From NCBI GenBank assembly GCA_947459935.1, contig CANHFN010000066.1:1-5285 (forward strand): DNA of 5,285 bases, read 5' to 3'. Position numbers and translations under genes: made by a program. This document shows, in pieces, positions 5,188 through 5,285 of the stretch (the stretch's first letter is position 1; the number at the start of each line of letters is the position of its first letter). The DNA is from Actinomycetota bacterium. GTDB taxonomy: Bacteria; Actinomycetota; Actinomycetes; Nanopelagicales; Nanopelagicaceae. The notes beneath the pieces are model-generated. The model ran no database searches and was not told the origin of the DNA. It worked only from the letters and a program-made list of their open reading frames with translations.

Positions 5188-5285
5188 ATGACAACACTTA
5201 CCGCATTGACTCAAGAGCGTCGGTTGGTTACCGCTATTCCGGGACCAAAATCTCTCGAGGCGCTACAGCGCCGCAGTGAGGCGAC
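5188..5285 (+). CDS. gabT: 4-aminobutyrate aminotransferase, N-terminal fragment (cut by window end)
   Basis: The open frame starts with ATG at 5188 and runs off the window after 32 full codons. The peptide begins MTTLTALTQERRLVTAIPG and goes on PKSLEALQRRSEA. The RRLVT.IPGPKS...RR block is the N-terminus I know from actinobacterial GabT proteins. The full enzyme is PLP-dependent and moves the amino group of GABA to 2-oxoglutarate, giving succinate semialdehyde and glutamate. None of the catalytic residues are inside the window, so the call rests on this N-terminal block and on the neighbouring amino-acid decarboxylase. It is divergent from that gene with 56 bases between the two ATGs. Confidence 0.8.
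   Translation, partial: MTTLTALTQERRLVTAIPGPKSLEALQRRSEA

Overview
The window reads as core chromosome of a free-living, moderately AT-rich actinobacterium. The protein set is actinobacterial: a DUF3052 protein next to an AhpE-type peroxiredoxin, a coiled-coil/zinc-ribbon protein directly followed by a fused RNase HI-phosphatase (the Rv2229c-Rv2228c arrangement of Mycobacterium), a compact SpeA-like decarboxylase, and a GabT with the actinobacterial N-terminus. Base composition looks well below that of Streptomyces or Mycobacterium, and spacing is very tight. This suggests, as inference only, a streamlined aquatic lineage such as the freshwater Nanopelagicales (acI). There are no insertion sequences, phage genes, CRISPR arrays or obvious signs of transfer.

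Left part (1-1111, + strand): a 90-base leader with a possible promoter and hairpin, then DUF3052 and ahpE nine bases apart, then tRNA-Val(UAC), closed by a strong intrinsic terminator. Middle (1112-1808, + strand): a monocistronic yceI-family gene with a well-formed promoter. An 18-base palindrome covers its -35 box, and its own terminator follows. Right-middle (1809-3697, + strand): a two-gene unit of the zinc-ribbon protein and the RNase HI/histidine-phosphatase fusion, where the stop codon of the first is followed at once by the ATG of the second. Right end: a PLP-dependent Orn/Lys/Arg decarboxylase on the - strand, convergent with the RNase H gene with no bases between the two stop codons. 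It is divergent from gabT, of which only the first 32 codons lie in the window.

How the genes may work together: DUF3052-ahpE joins an uncharacterised protein to a thiol peroxidase. The zinc-ribbon/RNase H pair points to RNA-DNA hybrid metabolism. The decarboxylase and GabT may be linked through amine and GABA breakdown, since a polyamine made by decarboxylation can be degraded to GABA. The last two genes appear to share a 56-base divergent region from which both mRNAs may start exactly at the ATG (leaderless).

No wholly new system is visible. The most useful points are a PrxQ-like second cysteine in the AhpE homologue, the operator-like palindrome at yceI, the mirrored leaderless promoters, and the terminator-free convergent junction.
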